A stretch of 64,000 bases of DNA from Cephalotrichum gorgonifer (taxonomy: Eukaryota > Ascomycota > Sordariomycetes > Microascales > Microascaceae): contig ONZQ02000018.1 in assembly GCA_900312665.1 (NCBI GenBank), positions 81,221 to 145,220 of the forward strand, read 5' to 3'. The notes beneath the pieces were generated by a model, which saw only the letters and a program-made list of their open reading frames with translations, was not told where the DNA came from and did not search any database. A program made the translations under genes and the position numbers. Position 1 is the first letter of the stretch. The number at the start of each line of letters is the position of its first letter. Positions 44,297 to 55,282 of this stretch are shown here, piece after piece.

Positions 44297-45247
44297 ATGC
44301 GGGCCTCCACTCGTGACTTCGCCTTCATAGGGCTGGCGGCATTCTGCGGCCTCTCTTGCGCTACAGTCGGCGCAAACGTGTATGTGAAAGGATACCACCC
44401 GCCCTGACTTGCATCCCACTCCACGATAGGACGCAAAAGCTGACGCAAGCGACTAAATCTCCACAGCCTCTACCAAGGGGAACATAGACCCTCTCGACGG
44501 CAATTCAGACTCGGCTCCAGCAAAGATGGTAACTGCGGCATTGTTCATGGCTCGGACACCCCGACGACGTGCCTGGGAAGCGACTTCGGCGACTGCTGCA
44601 GCCGACTAGGCTTTTGCGGTAACACCACATCATACTGCGGCGGAGGGTGTCAACCCGACTACGGGACTTGCGGGGACTCGTCCATCTCGACGGACGGGTC
44701 GTGCGGCGGGTCCAAGGGGCTGACATGCCTGGGATCGGAGGAGGGAGATTGCTGTAGTGAGAAGGGGTTTTGCGGGGAGACGTCGGTATACTGCGGGGCC
44801 GGGTGCCAGTCCGCGTTTGGATATTGTGATGGGGACAACTCGACAAACTCAGATAGCCCTGCCTCAGATTCCAATTCGGGGCCGGCGGGCTCGGACGGTC
44901 TTGCTACGAGTTCCACTCCCGAATTGGCTGATAACAATGGAGAGGAGGATAGCGGGGGTATTAGCATGGGTGCCAAGATTGGTCTGGGCGCGGGTATTCC
45001 AGTTGGTGTTCTCCTTGCCGGGGGTCTCGCAACGTGGGTTATTTCTCGGAGACGGAAGAGGGATGCGGGCGCCGCCGTCAAGGACACAGAAGACGAAAAG
45101 AAGATATCTCCTCCAGTATCTCCTCCAATATACGAGGTAGAGGACGCGGGGCCGACTCCGGAGCTGGCCGCACAAGCAAAACCTGGGAATATAGGGGGTG
45201 GAAACGCGGTGGTTTATGAGATGCCCGCGGAACCATACCGGCGGTAG
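44297..45247 (+). CDS. Chitin-binding (hevein-type) membrane protein
   Basis: Predicted cell-surface protein of 287 residues that should bind chitin. Exons 44297-44379 and 44467-45247 join in phase 2 (donor GTATGT). A signal peptide (MRASTRDFAFIGLAAFCGLSC...) leads to two tandem chitin-binding type 1 domains (about residues 50-90 and 98-137), each with the CLGSxxGDCCSxxGFCG...YCGxGCQ pattern of eight cysteines. A Ser/Asn/Asp-rich linker follows, then one transmembrane helix (IGLGAGIPVGVLLAGGLATWV) and a basic stop-transfer RRRKR. The cytoplasmic tail of about 60 residues is Pro- and acid-rich. The architecture resembles a wall sensor or anchor: lectin outside, short tail inside. No kinase domain. 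Confidence 0.88.
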
Positions 45248-46059
45248 TATTTCATGGGGTCGGTTTCGCAGGGCGACACATACACAAAGTTCTTTTCATC
45301 TAATCATATATACGCACTACTTTTTGGTATTCTCACTCACAAATAATGACGCCTTTGGTACTCCCTACCGTTCCTCTCTAGGGCTAGATGCCCACGATTC
45401 AGCATAGTGATAGAATTGAAGAATTGGAAGAATGGTTACGAGGATATAAAGAGCTTGTAGTGGCCTTTTGTTCTTGAACCCCCTCGCTAGGTGTTGAGGT
45501 GATACATGATCCCCCATGGAATCGGAGGCGCCCATCAATGAACCAGGGTAGATATATCACTATACCACGCGTTACGATGTGGAGTATAATTAGAGAACGA
45601 GATTTAGCAGCCATCTGCTCAAGCTTGTCGGTGGGCCTTTTAGCTCCGTTGCCATAAGAAACTCGGTATACGGAGAGCCTAGTGTTTAGCAACCGTCACG
45701 GTCCTAGGGGGTGAGAGACGCTCTTTGAGCAGGTCTAGGGCCATTCCGTATCCCAAAGGGGGAGACTTGATTCGACTGCTGTGGAATGGGGGTTTCTATC
45801 TAGCCCGTCTTGGCCGGAACTACTTCCCTAAGCCTCAACCGGGCCTGTCCTTGCTTCCAAACCTTGTAGCTGGTCATAATACACGAAGACAACCTTACGA
45901 AACCCGGCCCGCCTCTTTGAATTGGCTTTTAATCGTTCATTGTATATCCCCCAGGTCTGATTCTTTGACTTGGCCACCAATCGTCCACTGCCGTTCCCAT
46001 AAAGTCGATCTGTCCAGCGTGAACACCGGGTGTGCACACGTCTGAAAACTAGCCCAAAA
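45248..46059. other. Intergenic
   Basis: About 800 bp without a recognised gene, downstream of the chitin-binding gene and of the degenerate locus. Confidence 0.4.
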
Positions 46060-46473
46060 CACCTCACCCATGTCTCGTCCCTAGTCCCACACTCTTTTAT
46101 CTCTAGCTTCTTCCTCAATTCTTCAAGTTTGTCGAAGCAGCGGACGATGACCATCGCCATCTTTGCCGTGTTGTTATCACCAGAGGGCTTCTCACCTTCC
46201 ATGAAGCACCAGCATGCGTAGTCAAACGGCTCGCATTACTCGAGGTGCCTTGGCACCATGTATGATCTCGTCGTCGGTGCCAATACGGATCCTTTCGTCC
46301 ATAAATATCGTAACTACGAAATTGGTTCTGCTATGCTCGGCGAGTTTGAGAAACGCATCTTCGTCGCTAATATTGAGGCCTTCAATGATGCCAAGGTCCT
46401 TGATTCTGTTGCGGCGCCTAACTCCGTCTTTCATTGCGCTCCTGATGTCCTTAGTATCTTTGGTAGAGGTCAT
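46060..46473 (-). pseudogene. Possible degenerate small gene
   Basis: Unrecognised. From an ATG at 46473 (MTSTKDTKDIRSAMKDGVRR) a frame runs through AFLKLAEHSRTNFVVTIFMDERIRIG and ends soon after. Sequence that looks like its continuation lies in another frame: a VPRHLE block, then TAA, then CEPFDYACWCFMEGEKPS and a Lys/Glu-rich helix (KLEELRKKLEIKE). One frameshift and one stop would therefore separate the parts. An overlapping plus-strand frame (46258-46626) is the alternative. No function can be proposed, and the coding status is uncertain. Confidence 0.3.
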
Positions 46474-47441
46474 GATTGCGATGGGGGAAGTGAACAAAAA
46501 GGTAGGCGTCGTCGCTATGTATATATGGCCTATAGGGCTTGTTGCGCGATGCTGTTTGTCGATATCGATGGTTGTGTAAGATGTGCGGTAAGCGATGAGG
46601 AATATCACTGCGAAGACCCGTGTTGAGTGGAGTGAGGAGTGACTGATCCGTGTTGGATGTTAAATCTACTAGACTTACATATATATATTAACAATGGCTT
46701 AAAATAGCGTCGTTTGGACACCACCAGGGCGGGAATATCCACGACTAGATGAGGTTAATTATAGAACCCGTGACAAAGAACGCAGCTAGTGTCGCGGGCG
46801 CCGCAGGGTCACGAACAAGAACATCCCGTTTCGACACCGTAGCCTTGGAGCCGATAGTCACTTGACAGTTGGGTTGGGATTATCACCTGCTTAGAGCGTT
46901 TTATTTCCTCCTTTTGTCCCTCTAGCAAAGAACCCCCCCCGCACTTCATATATCAATAACAAAGGATGCTTTCTTCCTTGTATCCGCGCTACGGAGGGTT
47001 CATGCCCAATCGACCCTATTGCCGGCATCAAAGCCTCCGTGTTCCATACGTTTTAAGGTGTAGATAGACGGCTATTGGACGTAGCGCATGATCATCAAAG
47101 AACATTTCCTTTTTTTGGCATGTGGTGATGTATCTCGTTTCCGTCTCTCCAAGGCCAAGCTACGCGTGCTCAGAGTGGTCAAAAATAGTTCAGAAGCATA
47201 CAACACCCACCCCAACAATACAAGGAGTATAGAGAATCAAGGAACCTGCTTTCACCGTTAGATCCTGTGCCACTCAACTCGGCGCCCGTAAACTGTGCTC
47301 CCGCGCTACTAGCAATTGATGGACCTCAATCCGTGGAGGTCCTTTTCTCTGCCTGAGTCATGACCACGTGCTTATTCAACCAATGCTTGCCTATGTATTT
47401 CCCAATACATAAATTTTCCAAAATCTATGTATATGCGGCCG
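46474..47441. other. Intergenic
   Basis: Nearly 1 kb of spacer to the left of the catabolic cluster; nothing recognised. Confidence 0.45.
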
Positions 47442-50272
47442 TTACCAGCTAGGAGGCATCTCGAAACCGCTGGGTAATGGTAAGGCCTGTGCGGCGGAAG
47501 AATCCTGCGCAGACCCAAACAATCCGGGCTCCAGCAGCTGCCACGCCCATGCACTCGACGGAGACAACGAGAACGGGCCGGGCGTGGGTCCAATTCCAAG
47601 GTCTGTATGGGCTATAGATGGGTCAGCCATCCCAACGACATAGCTAGGTACTGTAACGGTTGCCATACCTTTGGTGCCGTTCAGATCAAACTCCATAAGC
47701 AGACGTGCGAGCGTATCTCGACACCGTAATATGGTCTTGTTGCCATTATCAAGATCTTTCAGGATGCTCATGGCCGTGTCTAGCAGGGCCCGTAGTTCTG
47801 TGACAGACAAGCCTGACAACTCGGCTGAGAAGAGCGGTATTCGCTTGACGAGGAGAACCCCTAAAACTGCAAGCGAGGAGTTGAAAGCTTGGCCAGGGTT
47901 AGCTACGCCATTACTCTCGGTTTTGGGAGCGACGAAAAGCAGGTGGGCATACTGTAATAACAGGAAAACCACCAAGCACCCAGTAGATTCTGGTCATTCC
48001 GTGACGCGGCCAGGATACTGGTGCTGATATGAAGCACGTCGCGGCACGTGTTGACTAGGTCAGCAAGTAGAACGGCGCCACAACTGCAGAGCCATCTTCC
48101 CTGGGCCTCATTCGCAGTTGAAGACCCGGGTAAGTCAAGGAACTGGGTCAGAATAGGCCGTAGGACCAGGATCCTGGCTCCCAGGAAGCGGAGAGATAGA
48201 AGGACGCGTAAGCGAGTGGTTTCAAGGGTACGAGGAGCAGCGTCGTCGGGTGCCTCTCGTGAGGTGATGATCTTCAGGCGAGCCGGGAGATTATCCTGCC
48301 ACTGCGCTAACCTCCAGCATAACTGGGAAATCTCGTCGACCGTTTTGCTCATGGGCGCCTGAGACCGAGTCCCCAGGTTCTGATCGTACAGCTTTTCCAC
48401 AACATCGCCAATCACATGGGTGATTGACCTTTTTGACACAAGATTTAGGTTCATGTTCAGCCGAGTAGAAAGAGAGTGAACAACCTACATGGTAGCATCG
48501 AAGTATGCCAAACTCAGCGTAGTAACGCCACTAGAGACGCTGCTAAATGCCAGGGGCGCGCTGGCTTCGGGTCTCACGAGAGATAATGGAATTAGCGGAG
48601 GGCGACCGTATGTGACACTCAGCCAACTTCCTCGCCTCGTCAGCATTTCATATGCAGGTTTGGATAGGGACAACGGGGGTGTTAGGTTGGTAGCTACCGG
48701 TCATTCATCACACAGGAATACCACAACCTCCTTCTAATCTCGCTTTCCAGATAAGAGTGGTTCTTTGAGCCCATGGAGTGAATCCCTAGTTGGTACGCTC
48801 CTTTGACTGTGAAACCATGAAAGGTCCATGCTAACGAAGAGGATGTAGTGCCTTCGAGGTATAGCTCCATAAGGAGGAATAGTTGAACTGGGGATTTCAG
48901 ATGTTAGCGGTAAGCAAGCCTCATCTGACCATACGGTCCCACCAGTCATATCATACCCGTTTCTAGAGAAAAGCGCCTCAGCATTTCAGGCCGCACCAGT
49001 TCCAGGGCGATCTCGAAATACGCCTTAGACCGCGTGGCCCGCTCCGGCAGCGGCGACGTGGGAGTCAACACGTTCGTTGCGAGGGCAAAAAGCATATTGA
49101 GGATCCCAAGCCACGGCCTGCGCACCGCAGAGGGCCCGTGACTCCTCACCTTCTTGTACGTCGTCCGAAACGACTCTTCGTGGATGCAGGGGATCATGAG
49201 GTTGACGGTGGTGAAGTATACGCGCAGCAGGTGTTCCGCCTCTCTTTCTGGAGGGAGAGAGAATGGTTGCACAGCCCTCCTCTGCGTACCCTCGTCGAAA
49301 GGGGTACTTGCGTTGCTGGCGGGTCTTCTTAAGAACGACACGCTCGACGGCTCGTCTACATCGTCGATATGACCTCCCGTGGCTGACGGCGGTATACGGT
49401 CATCGGCATTTACTGGATTGCCAATGGCGCGGACGACGACGCTCAAAAACGCAAGGTTTGATGAGGGGCCTTTCCCATAAACGGATAACACTATTAGCTT
49501 GGATTCCAACTAGAGGCTCCGTGCAGGTTTGGAAGAGAGTGTTTGTTTACCAAAATACTCGTGTTCATCCCCCCCGTCCGTGAGGGCGACAGACCCCATC
49601 CCATCCACCTCGTCATCCCGGTCTGAAGATCTCTCAAGTATCCCAGTTGTTTGCACGTCAAGGCCCGCCTGACTCGCGGCGGAAATAGAGGCATTTGCAT
49701 CTACGGATCCGGTTCTCCGGACTGAGGACCGATCGGACTCCCTGTCTTGCTCCAGCGCCTGAAGCTTCCGTTCTAGCGCGAGGAGTCGATCTCCGAGAAG
49801 CGTATTTTCCCTCTGCCTGGGTTGAATATGAGGAGCCGTATCCACAAGGCGTAAAACCGCGGGATGCAAGAAGCACATCCAAAGACAAGCCGGAACTCAC
49901 AATTCAGCAACCCCAGCAGCAACCCCAGGGACAGCACCAACCCCATTATTACCTGCAGCGACAGGTTGGGTAACGGGAAGGTCATAGACGCAAGGGGTGC
50001 CCATGTCCTCACACGTCGAGCACAGCTGGCCACCGTCGCACTATCCGCACACACACACACACCAGCTATGGTTAGTCAAACCATTGTGACCAAGGAACAC
50101 GGCGAGCAGGCTTAGTTACTCGAGATTTGCGCGCTCGGCAGGGGCGGCATGCCACAGAAACCCGCTTCCTCTTGCGGCCTTGTTGGCCTCGTTGACTCGT
50201 TAATCCGACATGATCCGGGCCACCAGGGCCCGGGGATGGAGTTGACGACATCTGCACTGGCTCGTCAGGCAT
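47442..50272 (-). CDS. Zn2Cys6 transcription factor, candidate cluster regulator
   Basis: Nuclear activator or repressor with a Gal4-type zinc cluster and a Fungal_trans domain. Eight exons on the minus strand (50120-50272, 49901-50040, 49551-49816, 48957-49490, 48698-48887, 48489-48626, 47953-48428, 47442-47887) join in frame to give 780 residues. The cluster uses Cys42, 45, 52, 58, 61 and 68 (C2-C6-C5-C2-C6-C) and is split by intron 1. A leucine-rich coiled coil (QRENTLLGDRLLALERKLQ) for dimerisation follows. The Fungal_trans core is rebuilt across introns 4 and 5 as VQLFLLMELYLEGT, then RRRLWYSCVMNDRWLSVTYGRPPLIP. It borders the P450, and CCGGGG repeats in its promoter match those of the other cluster genes, suggesting self-control. 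Confidence 0.9.
50048..50062. repeat. (CA)n microsatellite
   Basis: About 7.5 CA units inside intron 1 of the zinc-cluster gene, just before the acceptor on the minus strand, where it forms a GT-rich tract. Confidence 0.9.
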
Positions 50273-50846
50273 GTAAAGTCGAGATGTTGTGATAAATCAC
50301 GAAAGCGCACCCTCTCGGAAATGAGTTTTCCTGTATAAGTAGCAGAGTCAGCCAAGCATCTGCATCTAGCGGCGACTGAATCGTTCGAGGTGAGTGAGAT
50401 AGGTAGATAGCATGAGTATATTCGTGTCCAAGTTTCCATCCCAAAGATTCCCCCCTGAAGATTTCATCTTGTTCATTGAATGATAATAGTGGAATCGACC
50501 GAGCGCCAAGCTAGCCTGTTTTAGAAAGCTATTGGGGCTATGGTATTACGCGTACACCTATTGGTTATTGGCAGGAATAAAGCTCCAGCTTCCCCGCACC
50601 CCGCAGCTTGAACTCCATTTCACTAGCTTTACTTCGGTTAGTGCGCCGTCTTCTTATTGGCCATATTCCACCTAGCCTGAGAGTCGGCAGTTCTCTTGGG
50701 GACTTCTCCGGGGCTGCCGGGGCTGCCCGGGAAGGCGAGGTGCTGGTGTCTGGATTACGATAACGTGAAATGGGACAGTGGTGGATTTATAGTTTCTTAA
50801 TGAAGTTCGGGGACGACGCATCTTTGCATTTACTCCTCGTAGTCTA
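50273..50846. promoter_or_regulatory. Regulator promoter with CCGGGG repeats
   Basis: Spacer between the regulator start and the P450 3' end. At 50708-50732 CCGGGGCTG occurs twice in tandem followed by CCCGGGAAG, the same half-site type found in the other cluster promoters. Confidence 0.5.
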
Positions 50847-52568
50847 TCAACTAGTTACAAGATCCAACCTAACTTCGACGGGATCATCAATTGCAAGCGT
50901 GATTGCTTCGTGGGTCGTAATTTTCTCCTTCAGCGCGTCCTTACAGTTGAATCTTCGCACTAGAAGAGACAACACAATTTTCTGCTCAATGAGGGAGAGG
51001 TTCTGCCCAATGCACTGCCGAGTTCCGCTTGAGAATGGGTGGAAATGTGACATTAGTAGCCGCTTCTGATCGCCCTCGACTAGCCAGCGGGATGGGTCGT
51101 AGGTCGTTGGGGAGGGGAATACGGTCTTGTCGTGCAGGAGATACAAGGGTGACATGCTAACGGTTGTCTACAGCCAAGTCAATTAGTCCCGCATACTACA
51201 AGGGGATGACCCGTAGTCGTGAGTGACGAGACGCAAACTCTTACCTCGGCTGGGAAATAGTGGCCCTTGAATGTCCATCCGCCCACCGGGACTGTCCTCG
51301 GCATGCGGAAACGGCTCGGGCTAGACACCCGGAGGCCTTCCCTTATGCACGCATTGAGGAAAGGGAGGGCATCGAGCTCTTCCATTGTCGGCCTTGAATC
51401 AAGCGTCGGCATGACAGTCCGTAGCTCCTCCTGGAGCCTTTGATATAGGTCGGGCTGCTGGAGGAGATGGTGATATGTGAATGCCAAGGAAGCAGCAGTA
51501 GTGTCCGTACCAGCTACAAACATCACTATGCCTTCCGAGATGAGATGATCTTTACTGAGCTCCCGAGAGGACTTTGCTGCAGACGCCATCATGTTCCCAA
51601 ACATGGTCCAGCCGTGTTCTTCACCCATCTGTTGAAACCCGACGTCGGCTGCGTGGGCTAGCTCGAGAAATCCATTCGGGATTGAACTGAGGTTGTAGTA
51701 ACTCGCCCAACGTAGCGCTTCTCGAAGGAATGGGAAGCCTTGAAACTGCCAACCTGTTACTACTTGCAAAACCACTGCTTGCTCGAAGCCTCTGCCGGGC
51801 TGTCAAGTGAGGAGTTTTGCTTACGAACGGGACTGAGCTATTGGCCTTGTCAATAGCCTCGAATATGACGGACTCAAACTCTTCTCTCTTTAACGCGCCT
51901 ATCGACTTGCCAAAGGCGAACTCGGAAATGGTGTCCAACGTCATACAGCGGAAGGCTGGGTAGAGGGGAATCGTCTCGCTCTTCGCAACCCTTTGATGGA
52001 TGCGATCCACGAGATATTCCGCCTTTTCGACGATGGAAGTATGGTGTTGGACGACATTCGATCTCGAAAATGCGTTGGAGAGGAGCCTCTTGAGCTGCGA
52101 GTGCTGCTGCCTGTCGCGGAGAGTAAAGAGGTTGTGGGCCTGATCTTCAAAGGTGCGATAGAAGAACTCGGACTTGTTGAACTTGGAGGTGCGTCCGTAG
52201 ATCTCACTAAAGGCGTCCGCGCCGCTGAACGAAACTTCGTTTGGGGAGATCCGTAGCATTGGTCCTACTACGCATGAGCGCGGTCCACATGACACCGTTG
52301 AGGAAGAGTGCGGACTCGGTAACCTACCGTATTGGCGGTGTAGCTCGAGAATCTCGACCTGGGGATGGCCCCTCATCTCCAATATAAAGAGCCACCATCG
52401 GGAGGCCCTGGCGAAGAAGGGACCTGGGATGGACCGCAGTGGATGGAGGTAGACATTGTAGATACTTTGGAGAACAACCCACCCAGCCACGGCCAGCACA
52501 GTGTACGGGATGTGTAACATTGTTGATAAGATGTTTCTTTCCTTGTAGATGAACCAGCGACAACACAT
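50847..52568 (-). CDS. Cytochrome P450 monooxygenase
   Basis: Membrane-anchored heme-thiolate monooxygenase. Exons on the minus strand: 52328-52568, 51825-52264, 51245-51745 and 50847-51167, giving 500 residues; an in-frame ATG at 52520 would give 484 and a more usual N-terminal anchor (MLHIPYTVLAVAGWVVLQ). Landmarks are HPLRSIPGP, YGPMLRISPNEVSF across intron 1, the oxygen-binding AGTDTTA, the K-helix EGLR, the YDPSRWL meander and the heme loop FSSGTRQCIG with Cys446. The sequence type resembles CYP families acting on small secondary metabolites. It is divergent from the cleavage oxygenase at 53.1 kb with a shared promoter, so it may hydroxylate a related aromatic. Confidence 0.93.
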
Positions 52569-53133
52569 GTTGGTTTCTATGTCCTTTAAGATGGAGTTCT
52601 GAGGCCAGTCAATTGCTTATAGACGTTGTTCACAACTAACTCCAAGGATACCCTTCCACCCGGTTCCCCCGGCGCGACCATGGATGGGCCCGATAGGCTA
52701 GTTAGGAATGCAGAGACTGGCGAAGGTCAACCCTACACTCTCTGCCGCCTGGCACACCTTGGCGTCTAGGGGCAGGGCGTTCCTGGTCGACATACACCAC
52801 GTGAACTATCCGGGAGGGGAGGGCGTTACGTTGCCATACGACACTATCCCCGCCGCATCCTGGCCCGAACTAGGGGACGTGGATGGCTGCTCCACCACCC
52901 CACCATGCAATATTTCCGGCTCCACATTCCATCTTCCCCGGTATCCCCGGCTTCCCCGGACGCACCCGACGGCATGTACAACCCGTTTTATACAGTGTAT
53001 AATTCACCCAGACAAAAGATTGTTAGCCTCCCTACCCTCGTCCTACATGGTATAGCTCTTTTCCGTGTGCATTATCCAACAAGTAACAACAATAGCACCA
53101 TTGAGTCCCTACCAGTACGTAGCCCAAACAATC
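52569..53133. promoter_or_regulatory. Divergent P450 / oxygenase promoter with CCCCGG sites
   Basis: 565 bp between two divergent ATGs. It holds TTCCCCCGG near 52665 and the block CTTCCCCGGTATCCCCGG at 52933-52950, immediately followed by another CTTCCCCGG (52951-52959). The same 18-bp block recurs with one or two changes at 57251-57268. Confidence 0.6.
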
Positions 53134-54933
53134 ATGTCAGCACCACCAAGCTCTGGGAAGCCTATTCTGCGCTTCCCGGACCAACCGCAATACTCCGGAT
53201 TCATGAAGCCTTGCCGTCTGGAAGGCGACGTTTCGGACCTCGAGGTTCACGGGGAGATCCCAGCAGACATCGATGGAACATTTTACCGCATCATGCCTGA
53301 CCCTCAGTTTCCTCCCTTCATCGAGAATGACGCGGTACTGTTAAACCCATGGAAATATTCCCTCTGCCATGCCCGAGAGCCCCTTGTGTGCTGACCATAG
53401 CTTAGTGGTTCAACGGCGACGGCAGTATAAGCGCGTTCAAAATAAAGGATGGCCAGGTTTCCTTCAAACAACGGCACGTGCGAACAGAGAAATTCATCCG
53501 CGAGAAAGAAGCCCGAAAGGCGCTTGTTGGTGAGTCGCCAGCTGAAACTACTTCGCCTCGCCTCTCCCCTTCTAGTGCTTTATCAGCGCAAAAGTGCTAA
53601 CAGCCCTATCTCTCCAGGCAAGTATCGCAACAAGTACACCGACGCCGTAGAACTCAAAATCCGCACCACTGCCAACACAAACATCGTTCACTTCAACGGC
53701 AAGCTCCTGGCGCTAAAAGAGGATGCGCCGCCCTATTCTCTTGACCCCGAGACTCTGGAGACTCATGGCTTGTACACCTTCGACGGCCAGCTCCCCAGCT
53801 TGACCTTCACGGCACACCCTGTGTTCGACCCGAAGTCGGGAGAGATGATCTGCTTCGGCTATGAGGCCAAGGGCGATGGCACCCCGGATATCTGCTACTA
53901 TCGCATCGCCCCTGATGGGAAGTTCTTGGAGGTGGTGTGGCTGATTTCACCTGTTGTCGCCATGATACACGACTTTGCCGTCACGGATAACTGGGTAAGG
54001 ATGGTGTATCCAAGGGTTGAGGAAATGTGCAGCTCTAAAACGCGGCTACCTTAGGTCGTCTTCCCACTTATCCCGCAGCTCTGCGACATTGAGCGGATGA
54101 AGCAAGGTGGGGAACACTGGCAGTGGAGCCCGGAAACCCCATTATACATCGGGGTCATTCCACGACATGGAGCAAAGCCTACCGATGTGAAGGTTAGTAT
54201 TGCAGAACCCATAATCCCTCGTCAGACCTTTCCTCATGCTGATTCTCTCTCGTAGTGGTTCCGCTACAAGAACTCGTTCCCCAGCCACACGGCCAACGCA
54301 TACGAGGATGCATCCGGAAACATCATGTTCGACCTCGGCCTAAGCGACACGAATGTGTTCTTCTGGTGGCCCGATGCCCAGGGGAATGCCCCAGAGCCCA
54401 GCTCTATCCATACCCAGCTGACCCGGTTCACCATCGACCCGAAGTCAACCGATCTTGAGCTGACAAGCGTCGAGGTTCTCCAAAATAATAACTCCGAGTT
54501 CTACCGCGTCGATGACCGCTTCGCGACGCAGCCTTACCGCCACTGCTACTTTGACCTCATGGACCCGGCCCTGGGGACAGACTTCTCGGCCATCGGGCCA
54601 CAGCTGGGAGGTGGTTATCCGCTGTACAATGCGCTGGGGCACGTTGATCTTTCCACGCGCGAAACGGAGGTGTACTTCCCGGGAAGCACGCACATGGTGC
54701 AAGAGCCCGTTTTTATTCCCCGGCGCGGATCGACCAAGGAAGGAGACGGCTACGTCTTGGCTCTAGTGAACAATTGTGTGACTATGACCAGCGAGCTACA
54801 TCTATTGGATACGAACGACTTCACCAAGGCGCAGGCAGTAATCCTACTACCGGTAAGGCTAAGGCCTGGGTTGCATGGGAACTGGGTAGATAGCGAGGAT
54901 ACTGTACCTAGGGCTGCAGGGACTTCTCATTAG
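53134..54933 (+). CDS. Carotenoid/stilbene cleavage oxygenase
   Basis: Non-heme iron dioxygenase of the RPE65/carotenoid-oxygenase family; fungal members cleave carotenoids or the central double bond of stilbenes (lignostilbene, resveratrol) to aromatic aldehydes. Exons 53134-53334, 53406-53529, 53618-53994, 54055-54192 and 54256-54933 give 505 residues. All four iron-binding histidines are visible: His175 (TAHPVFDP), His226 (MIHDFAVT), His291 (PSHTANAYED) and His487 (GLHGNWVD). The N-terminus has the family block GEIPADIDGTFYRIMPDPQFPP. No signal peptide. Clustering with an aldehyde dehydrogenase and a VAO-like flavoprotein favours stilbene-type aromatic substrates over carotenoids. No carotenoid synthesis gene lies nearby. 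Confidence 0.93.
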
Positions 54934-55282
54934 AGACAATAAGTAACCAGATGGAGCAAATGGGTATGCTTCCGATAGTGATCAATATTAAAATCGGCAT
55001 TATTTCGTGTTTCAATGATGGTCCTTCTACAAGTATATCACACGGGCGTTTCGAACGCAAGGACACACAACATAGGATTGCTGTGTCATCACCGCGGTAA
55101 TAACCCCGTCATGTTAATACCTGTTTAACGAAGTTGTGGTGCAAATATGCACGGTAATTTGGAATAGCATTGAACGTAAACCATTGGAGGTCAGCATGTT
55201 GGTGCTGCGTAGGTGCAAGTTGCATTTTCGGGTGGAGTAGAATGCTGGTCTCTTTCTACTCTAAAGTCCCAAAGAGCCCTAA
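54934..55282. other. Intergenic, convergent 3' ends
   Basis: Spacer between the convergent oxygenase and aldehyde dehydrogenase genes; nothing recognised. Confidence 0.5.

Noticed and set aside
46258..46626. Plus-strand frame overlapping the degenerate locus
   Set aside because: The minus-strand sequence has more coding-like features; the plus frame shows no known motif.
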